Of a DNA stretch of 64,000 bases, positions 1 through 9,885 are shown one piece after another. Made by a program: the position numbers and the translations under genes. This DNA is from Pseudogymnoascus destructans (taxonomy: Eukaryota; Ascomycota; Leotiomycetes; Thelebolales; Thelebolaceae), in contig NW_020167528.1 in NCBI RefSeq assembly GCF_001641265.1, positions 744,001 through 808,000 of the forward strand. Direction: 5' to 3'. Numbering within the stretch: position 1 is the stretch's first letter; each line of letters starts with the position of its first letter. The notes beneath the pieces are model-generated. The model ran no database searches. It saw only the letters and a list, made by a program, of their open reading frames with translations, and was not told the DNA's origin.

Positions 1-635
1 CGGGAGGGAGATCTATACGGTTAAGGCGTGGGAGCCTGTTGTGTTGGGGGGGGGGAGTTGAGGAGGTTGAGGGGACCCCCTGGGGAGGGAGGGGGGAGGG
101 AGATGGAAGGGGGAGTAGTGATTCGGAAGATGAAGGGGGGGAGGCGGATAAGGCTGTTGTTGGGGAGTTTCCTGGGAGTGGGGGGTATTATTAGGAGGAT
201 AGGATGGGATGGGATGGGATGGGATGGGATGGATATCACGTCACATTTCGCTGGGTGTCCAATATTGCAAAGCGAATCAGGTGAAGTGAAGTGGCCTTGT
301 TTTCTACAACATACTTCCAGACTGGATTCTATATCGGAACATAAAAAATTACATATGGAACAACTGTTACAACGCCTCCCCCTTTCAATACCTTACATGC
401 ACCTTTCCTTCCCCTTCCCATTTTCCCACCAGTCTTCCTTCCTTCCCCAACATCTTGTATATATATCTTACAACAACCTTCTGCAAAAAGAGCGTCTATA
501 AAACGATTCGCCGAGTAGAGCACTGTGCCTGGTGACTCAAGCCAACCTGCGCAGTACCCCCTCGCTTGCAAGGTGACCATCGTACAATAAACCCCTTATT
601 GTACAAGTTCCCCTCCTTCAGCACACACTCAGCAC
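1..635. other. Gene-free window edge with short GGGAT array
   Basis: No convincing gene. Positions 1-200 are G-rich and purine-biased. Positions about 196-235 hold about six copies of a GGGAT-type pentamer. The rest is probably downstream DNA of the RRM gene that ends at 636. The open frames here have no recognisable protein content. Confidence 0.6.
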
Positions 636-1706
636 TTAAAAGCTGTTTCCCCTATCTCCCCTGGGCGCACGATCCCCCCGTCCAAAGCCAACATTCTGCC
701 TCGTAGCCGTCAACGAATAATCCAACCTCAACGACCTATTATACACCTCCTTCCCCTCCAATATCTCCGCCGCCTTAACCGCAGACTCCACATCCGTAAA
801 GTCGGCATGGGCAAATCCTCTCGGCTGCCCAGTGCGACGATCAATAGCAACACGGACATCAATCACGTTCACGATGTCGCGGAACAGCTTGTTCAGGTCG
901 GCATCGGTCATCTCGAAGGCCAGGTTGCCGATAAAGAGGGTCTTGGAGGGGGGGTTCTTGGACTTGGCGTTGGAGCGGGTCTTGGCCATGTAGTTTACGA
1001 TGAGGCGGCGGCCTTCGAAGATGGTTTGGTTGCGTTGCTCGATGGCGTTGCGAGCGGATTCGATGTCTCTGAATTCGATGTAGCCGAATCTGTTGGGTGT
1101 TAGATTGTGCTCCTCCTCTTCTTATGATCTCCCAGAAGGTGGAAAAAAGGGGGGGGTAGGAACGTACCCCTTGCTAAGACCTCTCGGGTCCTGCGCAATC
1201 CGACTCGTCACAATCTCCCCATACGGCGCAAACTCCCTCTCCAAATCCTGCGGCGTGACCTCAAACAGCAGATTCCCGACATACACCGAGTTCGTCGGCT
1301 GCAGATCCATCGGCGGCCTCGAGTTCGGGCGCGTACCATCCAGATTATCCATTCCGAAGCCCAAGGCCCCAGTCTCAGCAGCGGCCGCGACGGCAGAGCT
1401 CACGCTGGACTGCTCAGAGGCATCGGTGGAGATGGGCTCGTCGGACGCCGATGTGCTGCTGTTGTAGCGCTTGAAGGCCGACATGACGGATGCGGATTGG
1501 CGGATGGAGAGGGGGGTGGAGGTGCGCGGGGCGGCGCGGAGGAGGGTGCTCGCTGGGGCGGCGAGGGCGCGGGCTGCTGCTCTCTTGATGAAATGCCTGT
1601 GGGAGAAGCCATATTAGTCGTGCGTTCTGTGTTACGATTTCCATTGGATGATTTCCCGCGGAGACAGGAAAATTGGAAAGGGTTCTGGTGAAGGGGAGAC
1701 TTACAT
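636..1706 (-). CDS. Two-RRM RNA-binding protein, probably mitochondrial
   Basis: Exons 1706-1705, 1596-1168 and 1089-636 give 294 aa. The ATG is split: A and T are the last two bases of exon 1 and G is the first base of exon 2. The unspliced reading is ATG followed directly by TAA. After splicing the protein opens with about 38 residues rich in Arg, Ala and Ser and without acidic residues (MHFIKRAAARALAAPAS...), a typical mitochondrial presequence. RRM1 (about 104-178) has RNP2 VYVGNL. RRM2 (about 193-268) has RNP2 LFIGNL and an RNP1-like GFAHADF. The tail is Gly/Arg-rich. The second intron (1167-1090) interrupts RRM1 just before its RNP1 (GFGYIEF). The exact RNA target is unknown. If the first intron were not used, an internal Met (1484) would give a shorter, presequence-less protein. 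Confidence 0.85.
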
Positions 1707-2732
1707 GATGATGGGACTGGAAAATTCACTTGGTTTGTGGATTCGAGGGAAGATGGGATGTGGTTTTGGGGGTAAGTGGTGTGAATGAGGGATGGATGTA
1801 ATGTTCGAAAATTATGGTCGGAGGATAACTTTTCGTTGGATGGGCCTTGCGCTAGGCTATGTTGAGAAATTGCCTGAGCTAGCGGATTATATCGTGCTCC
1901 CAACGGCAAGGACAGGAGTAGTCACGTGATCGTTATAACCACAGAGATGCATTCAGGACTCGCTCCACGACCTACAGAACTTCATTAGGCAAGTTATATC
2001 ACAAATAGGAGTTTGGTTTTTTGCTAGTAACATAGCTTGATTATTCGGTAGATTGGTTCAGATACTTCATTCAAAGTATCTCTATCTTCTACACTCCACC
2101 TCCCCACCCATCTCTCCAGGTCATCGCACATATTCCATTACTTTAGCCCCAACCATCCAAGGGTCATCCGGGGTAACGACACTGTCCCAAGACCCCATGC
2201 GGTCCCCCAAGCCGGTATTCCCAGCCATCATCAGCCATGCCATCCAAAGCGAAGCTCATATCCCCGCCCCCTTCTCTCCCACCATCTCAAAAATCGCAAA
2301 CAAAACAAACGCGAGGGTATAACAATTATATGTCTTCTCCCACCCCACCCCATCCCCCCTTCCCACCACCCCCCCGATCCAAAAAAAAGCAAAACCTAAT
2401 ACACCGATTGATAACAATGAGCTACTTTTGCGACCGCATGTGCCGATAAAAATCCCAGCCCAAAAATACAATAGATTAGAACAAGAGGTATGGAGGCAAG
2501 TCCTATATCGACAGAACGATACCCGGCAGCGGGTATAAGATGGACCAGTACATATGCTCATAGACTGGAGACGTCAAAATCGGCGCCGCATTCGCTGCGG
2601 TAGCCGCAGTAGTTCGCTAGGATGGCGAGGTATAGTCCGCTCGTAGACAAGGCCGTTATCCACGTTTTCATCCGCGCCAATATTAGAACAAATAAATAGC
2701 TAAATTATGCAGTCATGATATGCGTAGATGGA
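1707..2732. other. Intergenic region between RRM gene and bHLH gene
   Basis: Upstream region of the RRM gene (with the E-box at 1922) followed by downstream sequence of the bHLH gene. It is C-rich around 2090-2400. No gene is supported. Confidence 0.5.
1922..1929. promoter_or_regulatory. Palindromic E-box TCACGTGA
   Basis: A perfect 8-bp palindrome about 215 bp upstream of the RRM gene's start. TCACGTGA is the classic Cbf1/class-B bHLH site. That it is used here is inference. Confidence 0.4.
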
Positions 2733-4457
2733 TCAGACCCGTGGCTGGTAGGGAGGTGCGTATCCGTTCGTTGCGGGCCGCTCGTGGTGGTATTGAACGC
2801 CGGTCATGGAGTCTGCTTGCTGCTGCTGCGGGAAGGGCGAGGGTATAGGTGTGTTTAGACTCCGCAGCGGGGGGAGGCCGACTTCAGGCCGGGCTTCTTG
2901 GCGGGCGCGGTAGGGGTCGTTGCTGTAGTTGTCTACGGGCGGTGGCGCTTGGCTCACTGGGACGGCGTGCGGTTGCGCCATGTCGCCTCTGATTAATGAG
3001 AATTCGTGGCGCATTGTGCGGACTTCAGCGCGGAGCTCGGCGATCTCGTCTCTGCTTCTCTGCAGCTGTGAGTCTTTCCGCGCGTTATCAGTCTGCAGTT
3101 GACGGTAATGCTGCTCCAGGTTCTGGCACCTGTCTTCCTGTGCCTTGTGCTGTGCGATGGCTAGATTGTCTGTTAGTGATATTTCACATAACCTGAACGG
3201 AAGTGAACTTACATTTGCTCAAGATCTCCCATTTGCTTGTCTTGTTACCGCGTTCCGACGGTAGCATCTCCCGTAGCTCATCGTACAGCTCCTTCATTTC
3301 GTTCCTACGCTTACGTTCCGCCAACTTGTGGCTCTTGCGGAGCTCAGGCGTACGGCTATAAGGCTGCGTGCTACCCGGCGAGCCGCCCTCCTCATCGCGG
3401 ATCTCGCCGACCTGGCGATGTTGCAGGGAGTGGTGGTGGTGCGCAGCACCGTGGAACTCGGACGAGCCACGATTCATCGGCGGGAACTCAGCTTGTGGAT
3501 AGCCATCCTCCAGACGCCGTTGGCCGCGCGGCAGGCGCGATTCGGTGGTGTATTGGCTGCTAGCCATGGAATCAGCGATGCTGCTGCGGCGGGACTCGAG
3601 GTACGACGTCGCATGGCCCTCGATCTCCAAAGGGTTCATGGAGACGCGGCGATCAGTGTCGTCAGGGAAAGCCCAAGGCTGTCCCTTTGTGGGTTCGGCT
3701 GCATTGGCAACGGCGCTGGCAGCGGGGCCCGTAATAGTAGGTGCGGTCCGTACATTATACCGTTGAGAGTTGGGTTGGTATGTGTTAGGGAACCTCGGCG
3801 CCGAGAGCCTATCGGAGTTTGACACGCTAAGCCCCGGATTCCGCTGCTGCTGCAGGCTGCTCTGTATGGAGGCGGTGGATTGGTTGTTGCTCGCGTAGGG
3901 GGGATTGCCCTGGAGTCTCATGCCATCGAAGCCGCTGTTTATGCGCCCGTCTACGCTCTCGCGCCTCGGGTCGGCCAGCGAGGTTGTTGACGCTCTCTGG
4001 CCAGGCGCATTGTAGGCCGGGTTGAGCTTTGCGAGCATGCTTTCGTCCATACTGGAAGGTGTCGTCGGGGAAGTCACCATTGAAGTGATGGACATGCCTC
4101 CAGACACGGGGGAGGCCAGAGGTTGGGGGGCATGGCCGGTTGTCGCAATAGGCGACGGTGTCATATCGGCGGTGGAAGATTGGTAGCCGTTCGACGGCGA
4201 CGGGGTAATAGAGCCAGTGTTCCGGGGCGCTGCTATTGAATTATCTGTGCAGAATTGATTAGCATGCGTTGAGTGAAGTCGGCCCAAGAGTGAGCGGCCT
4301 GGGGCCTGGGGGGTCAATCCTCACGTTTGCTGCCGTCGCCATTAGTACTGGAGCCCGAGTAATAAGCCGAGTCTCGCTGTTCCTTGGTGGGGTTGAGGAC
4401 GTCTACAATGGTGGCAACCGACGTCGGTTGCAGAACAGTTGATGTTATATCGGTCAT
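2733..4457 (-). CDS. bHLH transcription factor, class B E-box type
   Basis: Exons 4457-4325, 4244-3213 and 3160-2733 give 530 aa. The N-terminal two thirds is low-complexity, rich in Ser, Pro, Thr and Gln. A basic helix-loop-helix lies at about 345-405: the basic region HKLAERKRR shows the H-x3-E-x3-R pattern that reads CACGTG, followed by helix 1 (MKELYDELREMLP), a loop with GNKTSKWEIL, and helix 2. A leucine/coiled-coil segment follows (about 405-450). Intron 2 (3212-3161, 52 bp) splits helix 2, and the frame is restored by a TCTAG acceptor with a CTAAC branch site just before it. The start is the first Met after a CT-repeat leader. Target genes cannot be named from sequence. Confidence 0.85.
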
Positions 4458-4462
4458 GGTGT

Positions 4463-4484
4463 CAGAGAGAGAGAGAGAGAGAGA
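4463..4484. repeat. (GA)n microsatellite in the bHLH leader
   Basis: About 11 GA dinucleotides immediately upstream of the bHLH start codon, so the mRNA leader carries a CT tract. Confidence 0.9.
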
Positions 4485-4928
4485 ATGCAAGCACGAGATG
4501 CGACGACAATTTGGTGGGGGATTGCTGCAGAGGGGATCACAGCAATTTGACGGGTTGGGGTGGTGGTAAAGCCAAGCTAAGGCGCGGCGCGCGGTGCAAA
4601 AACGTGGAATGCAGGGCTGGTATGGTAGCGATGTCAATTGTAGTGACTGGAGGTGTGCCGCAGAACGTAGATTCGGGTTTGAGTTTGGGTATTGTTTTTC
4701 TTCTTCTTTTTTTTGTGGTGAAAAGAGAGATTTTGGAAGACTTCAAGTAGAAGGAAGGGAAGGGTTCGAAAGAAGAAGAGGAAGGGGTAGTAAGTAAGTA
4801 TAAAGTAGTGGAGTGAACCACGAGATTAGATTGTTTAAAGTGAAGGTAGGAGGAAAGCAGGAAGGTAGGAGAGTTGACATAGTTTGGGGTGGGTGGTGGG
4901 TGGTGGGTTGTAGGCTTGTAGTGGATGT

Positions 4929-5060
4929 GGTGGATGGGTGTAGTGGATGTAGTGGATGGGTGTAGTGGATGTAGTGGATGGGTGTAGTGGATGTAGTGGA
5001 TGGGTGTAGTGGATGTAGTGGATGGGTGTAGTGGATGTAGTGGATGCAGTGGATGTATGG
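4929..5060. repeat. 22-bp minisatellite, about 5-6 copies
   Basis: Tandem unit TGGATGGGTGTAGTGGATGT+AG (22 bp), itself built from the sub-repeat GTAGTGGAT. It lies about 0.5 kb upstream of the bHLH gene. Confidence 0.9.
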
Positions 5061-5328
5061 ATGTTGTAGTGGTACATAGTTTGGTATGGAGCGAGTTGCG
5101 ACTAGACAGGGAGTGTGGTTGTACTAGGGCAGGACAGGGAGGACAGGGCGGGGCGGGGCCTGGGGGGGAGACACGAGCAACGCACGGCGTAAGAGTGGAA
5201 TCCAAGTACGGCCAAGTACTACCTACTCGAGATTCCTCCGTGAACCACTACTGCTGGTTACCAATGCGCGAACCGTGTGGATGTTTCGGCGCTGTAGTCG
5301 CGCGGTGGACAGGGTGGAAGGGGAGTCT

Positions 5329-5523
5329 AGTACCACTACCCTACCACTACCCTACCACTGCCACTACCACTACCCTACCACTACCCTACCACTACCCTAC
5401 CACTGCCACTACCACTACCCTACCACTACCCTACCACTGCCACTACCACTACCACTACCCTACCACTACCCTACCACTACCCTACCACTGCCCTACCACT
5501 GCCACTACCACTACCACTGCCGC
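5329..5523. repeat. CCCTACCACTA / CACTGCCACTAC variable minisatellite
   Basis: Mixed 6- to 12-bp units made of CTACCA, CTGCCA and CCCTAC blocks, about 195 bp. The complementary strand is G-rich. Confidence 0.9.
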
Positions 5524-5977
5524 ATACTACTATTTCTAAGTGGGTGTGTGGGTGTGGTGCCGCGTGAATTTTAAGTGGGTAGGAGGAGGGGGAGAGGGGC
5601 GGATGGTCAATTGCCCTGATCCAGGTACTCACTGTACATAGTACTTTGACCTAACTAATCTAACTAATCTAAGCTAGTAGTACTCGGGTAGTAAGATGTG
5701 GTATGGCTAAGCTACCTAAGCGTAATACCAAGAGTAGCCCGAGCTAGTAGTAGTAAGGTGTGTTTTATGGTTGTCTGCCCCTGTGTCCGCCCTCTGATTG
5801 GCTCAAACACACTCCGGCGGCGGGGGAAGGGGGTTTCAGTTGCTTATCGATTATAGGCTGAACAGAGGCTAGGACGGATCCCAGGAAGGGTATGTGGCCC
5901 GGTATTCTCTACTACATATCCCGTGCAAGACAACGACGGCCACGTTGTTGCTGACAAGACTACTGTCGAGTGGGTGC

Positions 5978-6128
5978 CGATGTGGATGTCGTGGATGTGG
6001 ATGTGGATGTGGATGTCGTGGATGATGTGGATGTCGTGGATGATGTGGATGTCGATGTGGATGTCGATGTGGATGTCGTGGATGATGTGGATGTCAATGT
6101 GGATGATGTGGATGTCGATGTGGATGTC
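5978..6128. repeat. GTGGATGTC/GATGTG minisatellite
   Basis: About 150 bp of interleaved 6-bp (GTGGAT) and 9-bp (GTGGATGTC) units. All frames stay open on both strands, which produces spurious Met-Trp and Asp-Val reading frames. Confidence 0.9.
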
Positions 6129-6312
6129 GGTCGGAGGAGCATGGTTGGAATAAGGTAGAGTACTCCGTGGCCTGTGGACTCCTTTACTGCGGGTGTGCGG
6201 GTGTGCGGGTGCAAACGACACGCGGAGAAAGGTGATCCCCGAAAGCACACGCCGTCCTTGGGTCTTGGTATCGACGAACTTTGCTGTACGCTGTACTGTC
6301 AACTACAGTATG

Positions 6313-6365
6313 GGCTGTGGTGGTGATGTGGTGGTGATGTGGTGGTGATGTGGTGGTGATGGTGG
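6313..6365. repeat. GTGGTGATG short tandem repeat
   Basis: About five 9- to 12-bp copies of a GTGGTGAT unit. Confidence 0.85.
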
Positions 6366-7104
6366 CTTGCGTGCATGCGTGGCCATGTTGGTCCGATCTT
6401 GTCTCACTTCCCACCTCCTCTCCGTTGCCGCTCTCCAACGACTACAAAGTGTCACGAGGGTGAGAGGACGATCGAGGTGTCGAGCAGTTCAATCCCTTTC
6501 CTGCCCGCCGGTCAGCTCTCCCCCGACCGGCCACCACATGGCTACGTGCATCATCTGCCCGTGAATCATTGCCAGGCGCATGCTACAGTGTACACCTTTC
6601 GTGTGCGCAAACACCGAACTGCCCTGTCCGCTGCCCAGGCGCGCGACACATCGTCCCGCTCGCTCCAAGCGGCGCCAATACTTGCCTTGGTTGGGCCCAG
6701 AACGCGTTTTCCGTGCGACCTGACCTGCCAAGCAAGGGATCTCTGACTCTCGTCCGACGCCCGTTCCAGGTTCCAGCCAAGGGGTTGGCTGGCTGTGCAA
6801 GGGAGAGCCAGAAACTCGACGCCGAGGGAGCGAGGGAGGATCGCAGGTTCACCCTGCTGGCAATAGACAGACGCCCCTCGGTTCGTTGTTTGGCATGAGA
6901 TGATGGCTGCTGGCTCTATTATAGCCTCTCGATTTTCCATTATAGATGTGTTTGTGAGATCGCCGCAAAAGCATCCTGGTACTTGAGCTTATCTCGGAAC
7001 TAACATACCCATCCAACTTTGCGATTGGCCCAGGCGCATTCAGGAACCAGTCTTTCTCACGTGGCGGGCGATGACGACGTCGCATCTGGACACATACCAA
7101 ACTA

Positions 7105-7251
7105 CACACCTCCACCACGATCACCAAAAACCAACCCCTCGAACACAACTGACTACACACCTCCACCACAATCACCAAAAACCAACCCCTCGAACACAAC
7201 TGACTACACACCTCCACCACAATCACCAAAAACCAACCCCTCGAACACAAC
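7105..7251. repeat. 51-bp tandem repeat, about 3 copies
   Basis: Unit of 51 bp starting CTACACACCTCCACCACAAT; the copies differ by about one base. 51 is divisible by three, so a 17-residue peptide repeat appears in one frame. No start, splice or conserved context supports coding. Confidence 0.9.
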
Positions 7252-7508
7252 TGTTTGTTTTGTTGCAGTAACACAAAACCATCAACTTCCCCCCTCCTCT
7301 CAACTTTACATGCTAGTGTTTTGTATGTGGAAGGTACATCCTCGGGGTTCATCAAAGGAAAGCAAAGCCCGTGAAGGGGAACCACTCAGAGGCCACGGAC
7401 AGGGAAATACTAGACCCGCTCCGCCGACTGGGCAAACTAATGGGTCTGTGCAGGGACGGCGTGGTAGGCGTGCGTGGAAAAGTTCCGAGCGGAGGGGTAT
7501 GGCATGGG

Positions 7509-7510
<2 letters not shown>

Positions 7511-7594
<84 letters not shown>
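7511..7594 (+). repeat. (GGGTAT)14 hexanucleotide array
   Basis: 84 bp of essentially perfect GGGTAT. Fourteen G-triplets are each separated by three bases, a textbook G-quadruplex pattern. Confidence 0.95.
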
Positions 7595-7689
7595 ACGGTA
7601 TACTCGTACTTTGGGTTAATAATTGTTGACAGGGAACCCATGTACGTAGTTCAAAAAGCTGCGAGAAATAATAATATATAAGTAATAAC

Positions 7690-7835
7690 AAAAATAATAA
7701 TCTACATTAATATTTTGTATGCCACCCTTAGCATCAATAACAGCGTCAAAGTATAAACCCGAAGACGTTCATCTCCAGTAAGCCCTTGCTGTCGCTTTGG
7801 AGTTAATGGCGGCCATTGTTGTTACTTAATTATAA
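7690..7835 (-). mobile_element. Possible Tc1/mariner-derived MITE remnant
   Basis: On the minus strand one frame reads LTGDERLRVYTL, resembling the N-terminal region of Tc1-like transposases. A few bases on, another frame reads DAVIDAKGG, resembling their C-terminal end. The juxtaposition suggests an internally deleted non-autonomous copy. The surroundings are AT-rich. No clear terminal inverted repeats were located. Inference only. Confidence 0.35.
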
Positions 7836-7874
7836 TAATATAACGCGTCACGTACGTACGAGTGGTAAACATAA

Positions 7875-7931
7875 CATTACTCGGGTTTTTATTGAACTAT
7901 ACTTCTCTACTTCAATAAAAACCGAGTAATG
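7875..7931. repeat. 22-bp inverted repeat (hairpin)
   Basis: Arms 7875-7896 and 7911-7931 are complementary apart from one missing base; the spacer is 14 bp. It lies about 40 bp from the Tc1-like remnant. Confidence 0.8.
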
Positions 7932-7994
7932 GTATGGGGGAGACGATCATTGCACGTTTAACAAGATGCCGTACCCGGTCTGGTCGTTCCTGCA

Positions 7995-8047
7995 TGGGAA
8001 GGGGGAAGGGGGAAGGGGGAAGGGGGAAGGGGGAAGGGGGAAGGGGG
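7995..8047 (+). repeat. (GGGGGAA)n G-rich array
   Basis: About seven copies of a 7-bp GGGGGAA unit, strongly purine-only on the plus strand. Confidence 0.95.
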
Positions 8048-8223
8048 CCGATCTCAGCTGGACAAAGCGTCGTCCGTTTGAAAGACGCTGGGATGTTGTC
8101 CATCGCCTTGGGTTAAATTGGGGGACTATGCCTAGGAGGGGAACGCAGCAAAGGGGATCATGACGGTCTTGCTTCATTGAGAAACTGAGATCGCGCGCTT
8201 GCCCCATGGTGTGCTTCTCCCAG

Positions 8224-8314
8224 ATCCAGCACAATGATCCAGCACAATGATCCAGCACAATGATCCAGCACAATGATCCAGCACAATGATCCAGCACAAT
8301 GATCCAGCACAATG
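8224..8314. repeat. 13-bp tandem repeat, 7 exact copies
   Basis: Seven consecutive copies of ATCCAGCACAATG (91 bp). There are no spacers, so it is a minisatellite and not a CRISPR array. Confidence 0.95.
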
Positions 8315-9885
8315 CGCAGAGGATCACGCCCATCACGGCCGCGTGGGCCCCACAAGGTAACGGAGGAGGCTTGTCGGGACGAACCAATTTGGTCGCTGGA
8401 GCGGGCTCTGTTGGCGAAATATGGGGGAAAATCGGGGCTGGCACAGGTTGAGCGAAGTACAACAGACGGACAGACCGGCACAGGCGGTACAGAGAGACAG
8501 GCCACCAAGGTGTCGGTTTTACCTCTCCTGTCAACCACATTCCCTTGCCTGACTGTGGCTCCCCTTCACCTGAACCCAATGGATCCGGGAGTCTCTCGAT
8601 GCGGCACGAAGCCGGTGAGATGGGCCCCTTCCCCGTCCCCATCCCCCGTACATGCAACTCGGCGTGGTCCGACAGCACGAAACGGAACGAGGAAGGCTCG
8701 ACTGGGAAAGAGATCGAGGGTCGTGGAAGCTGGATTGGGATGAGGTGATACGGTTGTCTCTCTATTTGACACCACGGCCCTCAGTGTGACATGCAATATG
8801 CAATGGGGTCCGGAATCATGACCGTCGAGGAATCACACCTCAGGTAAGGTAGAGAGAGATCGAGATCGTTGTGGGCATACTCATGCTTGGTTGCTTCCTT
8901 GCCTGTTTAGTCACCAGCTTGCTCTTCACCAGTGCTTAGGAATCGGCTTGGGTGGTCGTGGCGATAATAGGCAGAAGAAATTATTGACTGTCAAACGGCT
9001 GTGGCGAAAGCTCCCCTCTCCCCTCTCTACTCGGGCGTTGTCAGGCTCCCAAACCCATCCCATCCCACAGCATTTGACTTTCACCAGTGACCCTTTTCAG
9101 CGGTATCGGGCTCCCTTCCTGGCCGAGGGGGCACCAACGTGGCTCTCTTCAGGGTTATGGTGTGGAAGAGCATAAGCAAATCGAATGGTGAGGCGGACTG
9201 GCACAACCGTGCATAAGCCAACCACAACGAATCTCGAAATCGTCGGTGACGTCTGATTTGCTGCCCGACTTTCGATTCCTGCAGCGGGCTAGCCAGTGAT
9301 GTCACCACCAAACCCTCCCCCCGCAACCTCAAATTCTCCGTCGACGACAGAACAGCCAGGCTGGGGCCACGATGCCACGAAGAACGCGAAACTTCGCTTT
9401 TGCTTCCTGGGGATATGGGCGATAGAGGTCACTCAGCGGGCCGTGTGAGAGGAGAGAAGGCTGCGCCTTCTCGCCCAAGCGGTGTGGTGGTTGATGCTTC
9501 GCTTCCTGTTGGGTCGAGGATCGCTGACATCCAACCCACTGATCCCACGGGCCCTGCAACCCCTCTGAGTGTGATCCTACCACCATGCATTAAGGCCCTT
9601 GGGAGCCACACACCAAACCTCGAGATTCAATCAGAGAGCCGCCCTGTCTTGTTTCCTCAGCGCCTTACATTACTTCGCTCCCCTCTGACCGCCGTCCCTT
9701 TTCGAAACTTATTCTCTTGCGAACCACCTTGGAAGGCAATCATAGACGCCAAACACGATAGTCGGTTTGTGAGTTGACTTGAAGTATATTTGGTTGATTA
9801 AGATCTTCGCTGCCACATTTGTGAGGCTGCAGAATTCCTCCTCTATTATCTTCGGGCCCACATAGTTCGTTCTTCACAAACCTTC

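Larger units (their letters stand above)
4458..9885. other. 5.4-kb gene-free divergent intergenic region
   Basis: Lies between the starts of two divergently transcribed regulator-like genes. It contains at least eight minisatellite or microsatellite arrays (listed separately), a hairpin and a Tc1/mariner-like remnant. Long open frames here (for example 7019-7681) are by-products of repeats whose period is a multiple of three, since both strands stay open. I see no conserved protein. An unannotated non-coding transcript cannot be excluded. Confidence 0.7.

Noticed and set aside
28..501. 157-codon frame at the window start
   Set aside because: Gly/Arg low-complexity translated from G-rich DNA, then unrelated sequence; no conserved features.
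7019..7681. 220-codon open frame with 17-residue repeats
   Set aside because: Spans three unrelated tandem arrays whose periods are multiples of three; the opposite strand is equally open, and no start context or splice signals support it.
8224..8314. CRISPR-like short repeats
   Set aside because: Direct head-to-tail 13-bp units without spacers in a fungal genome; a minisatellite.
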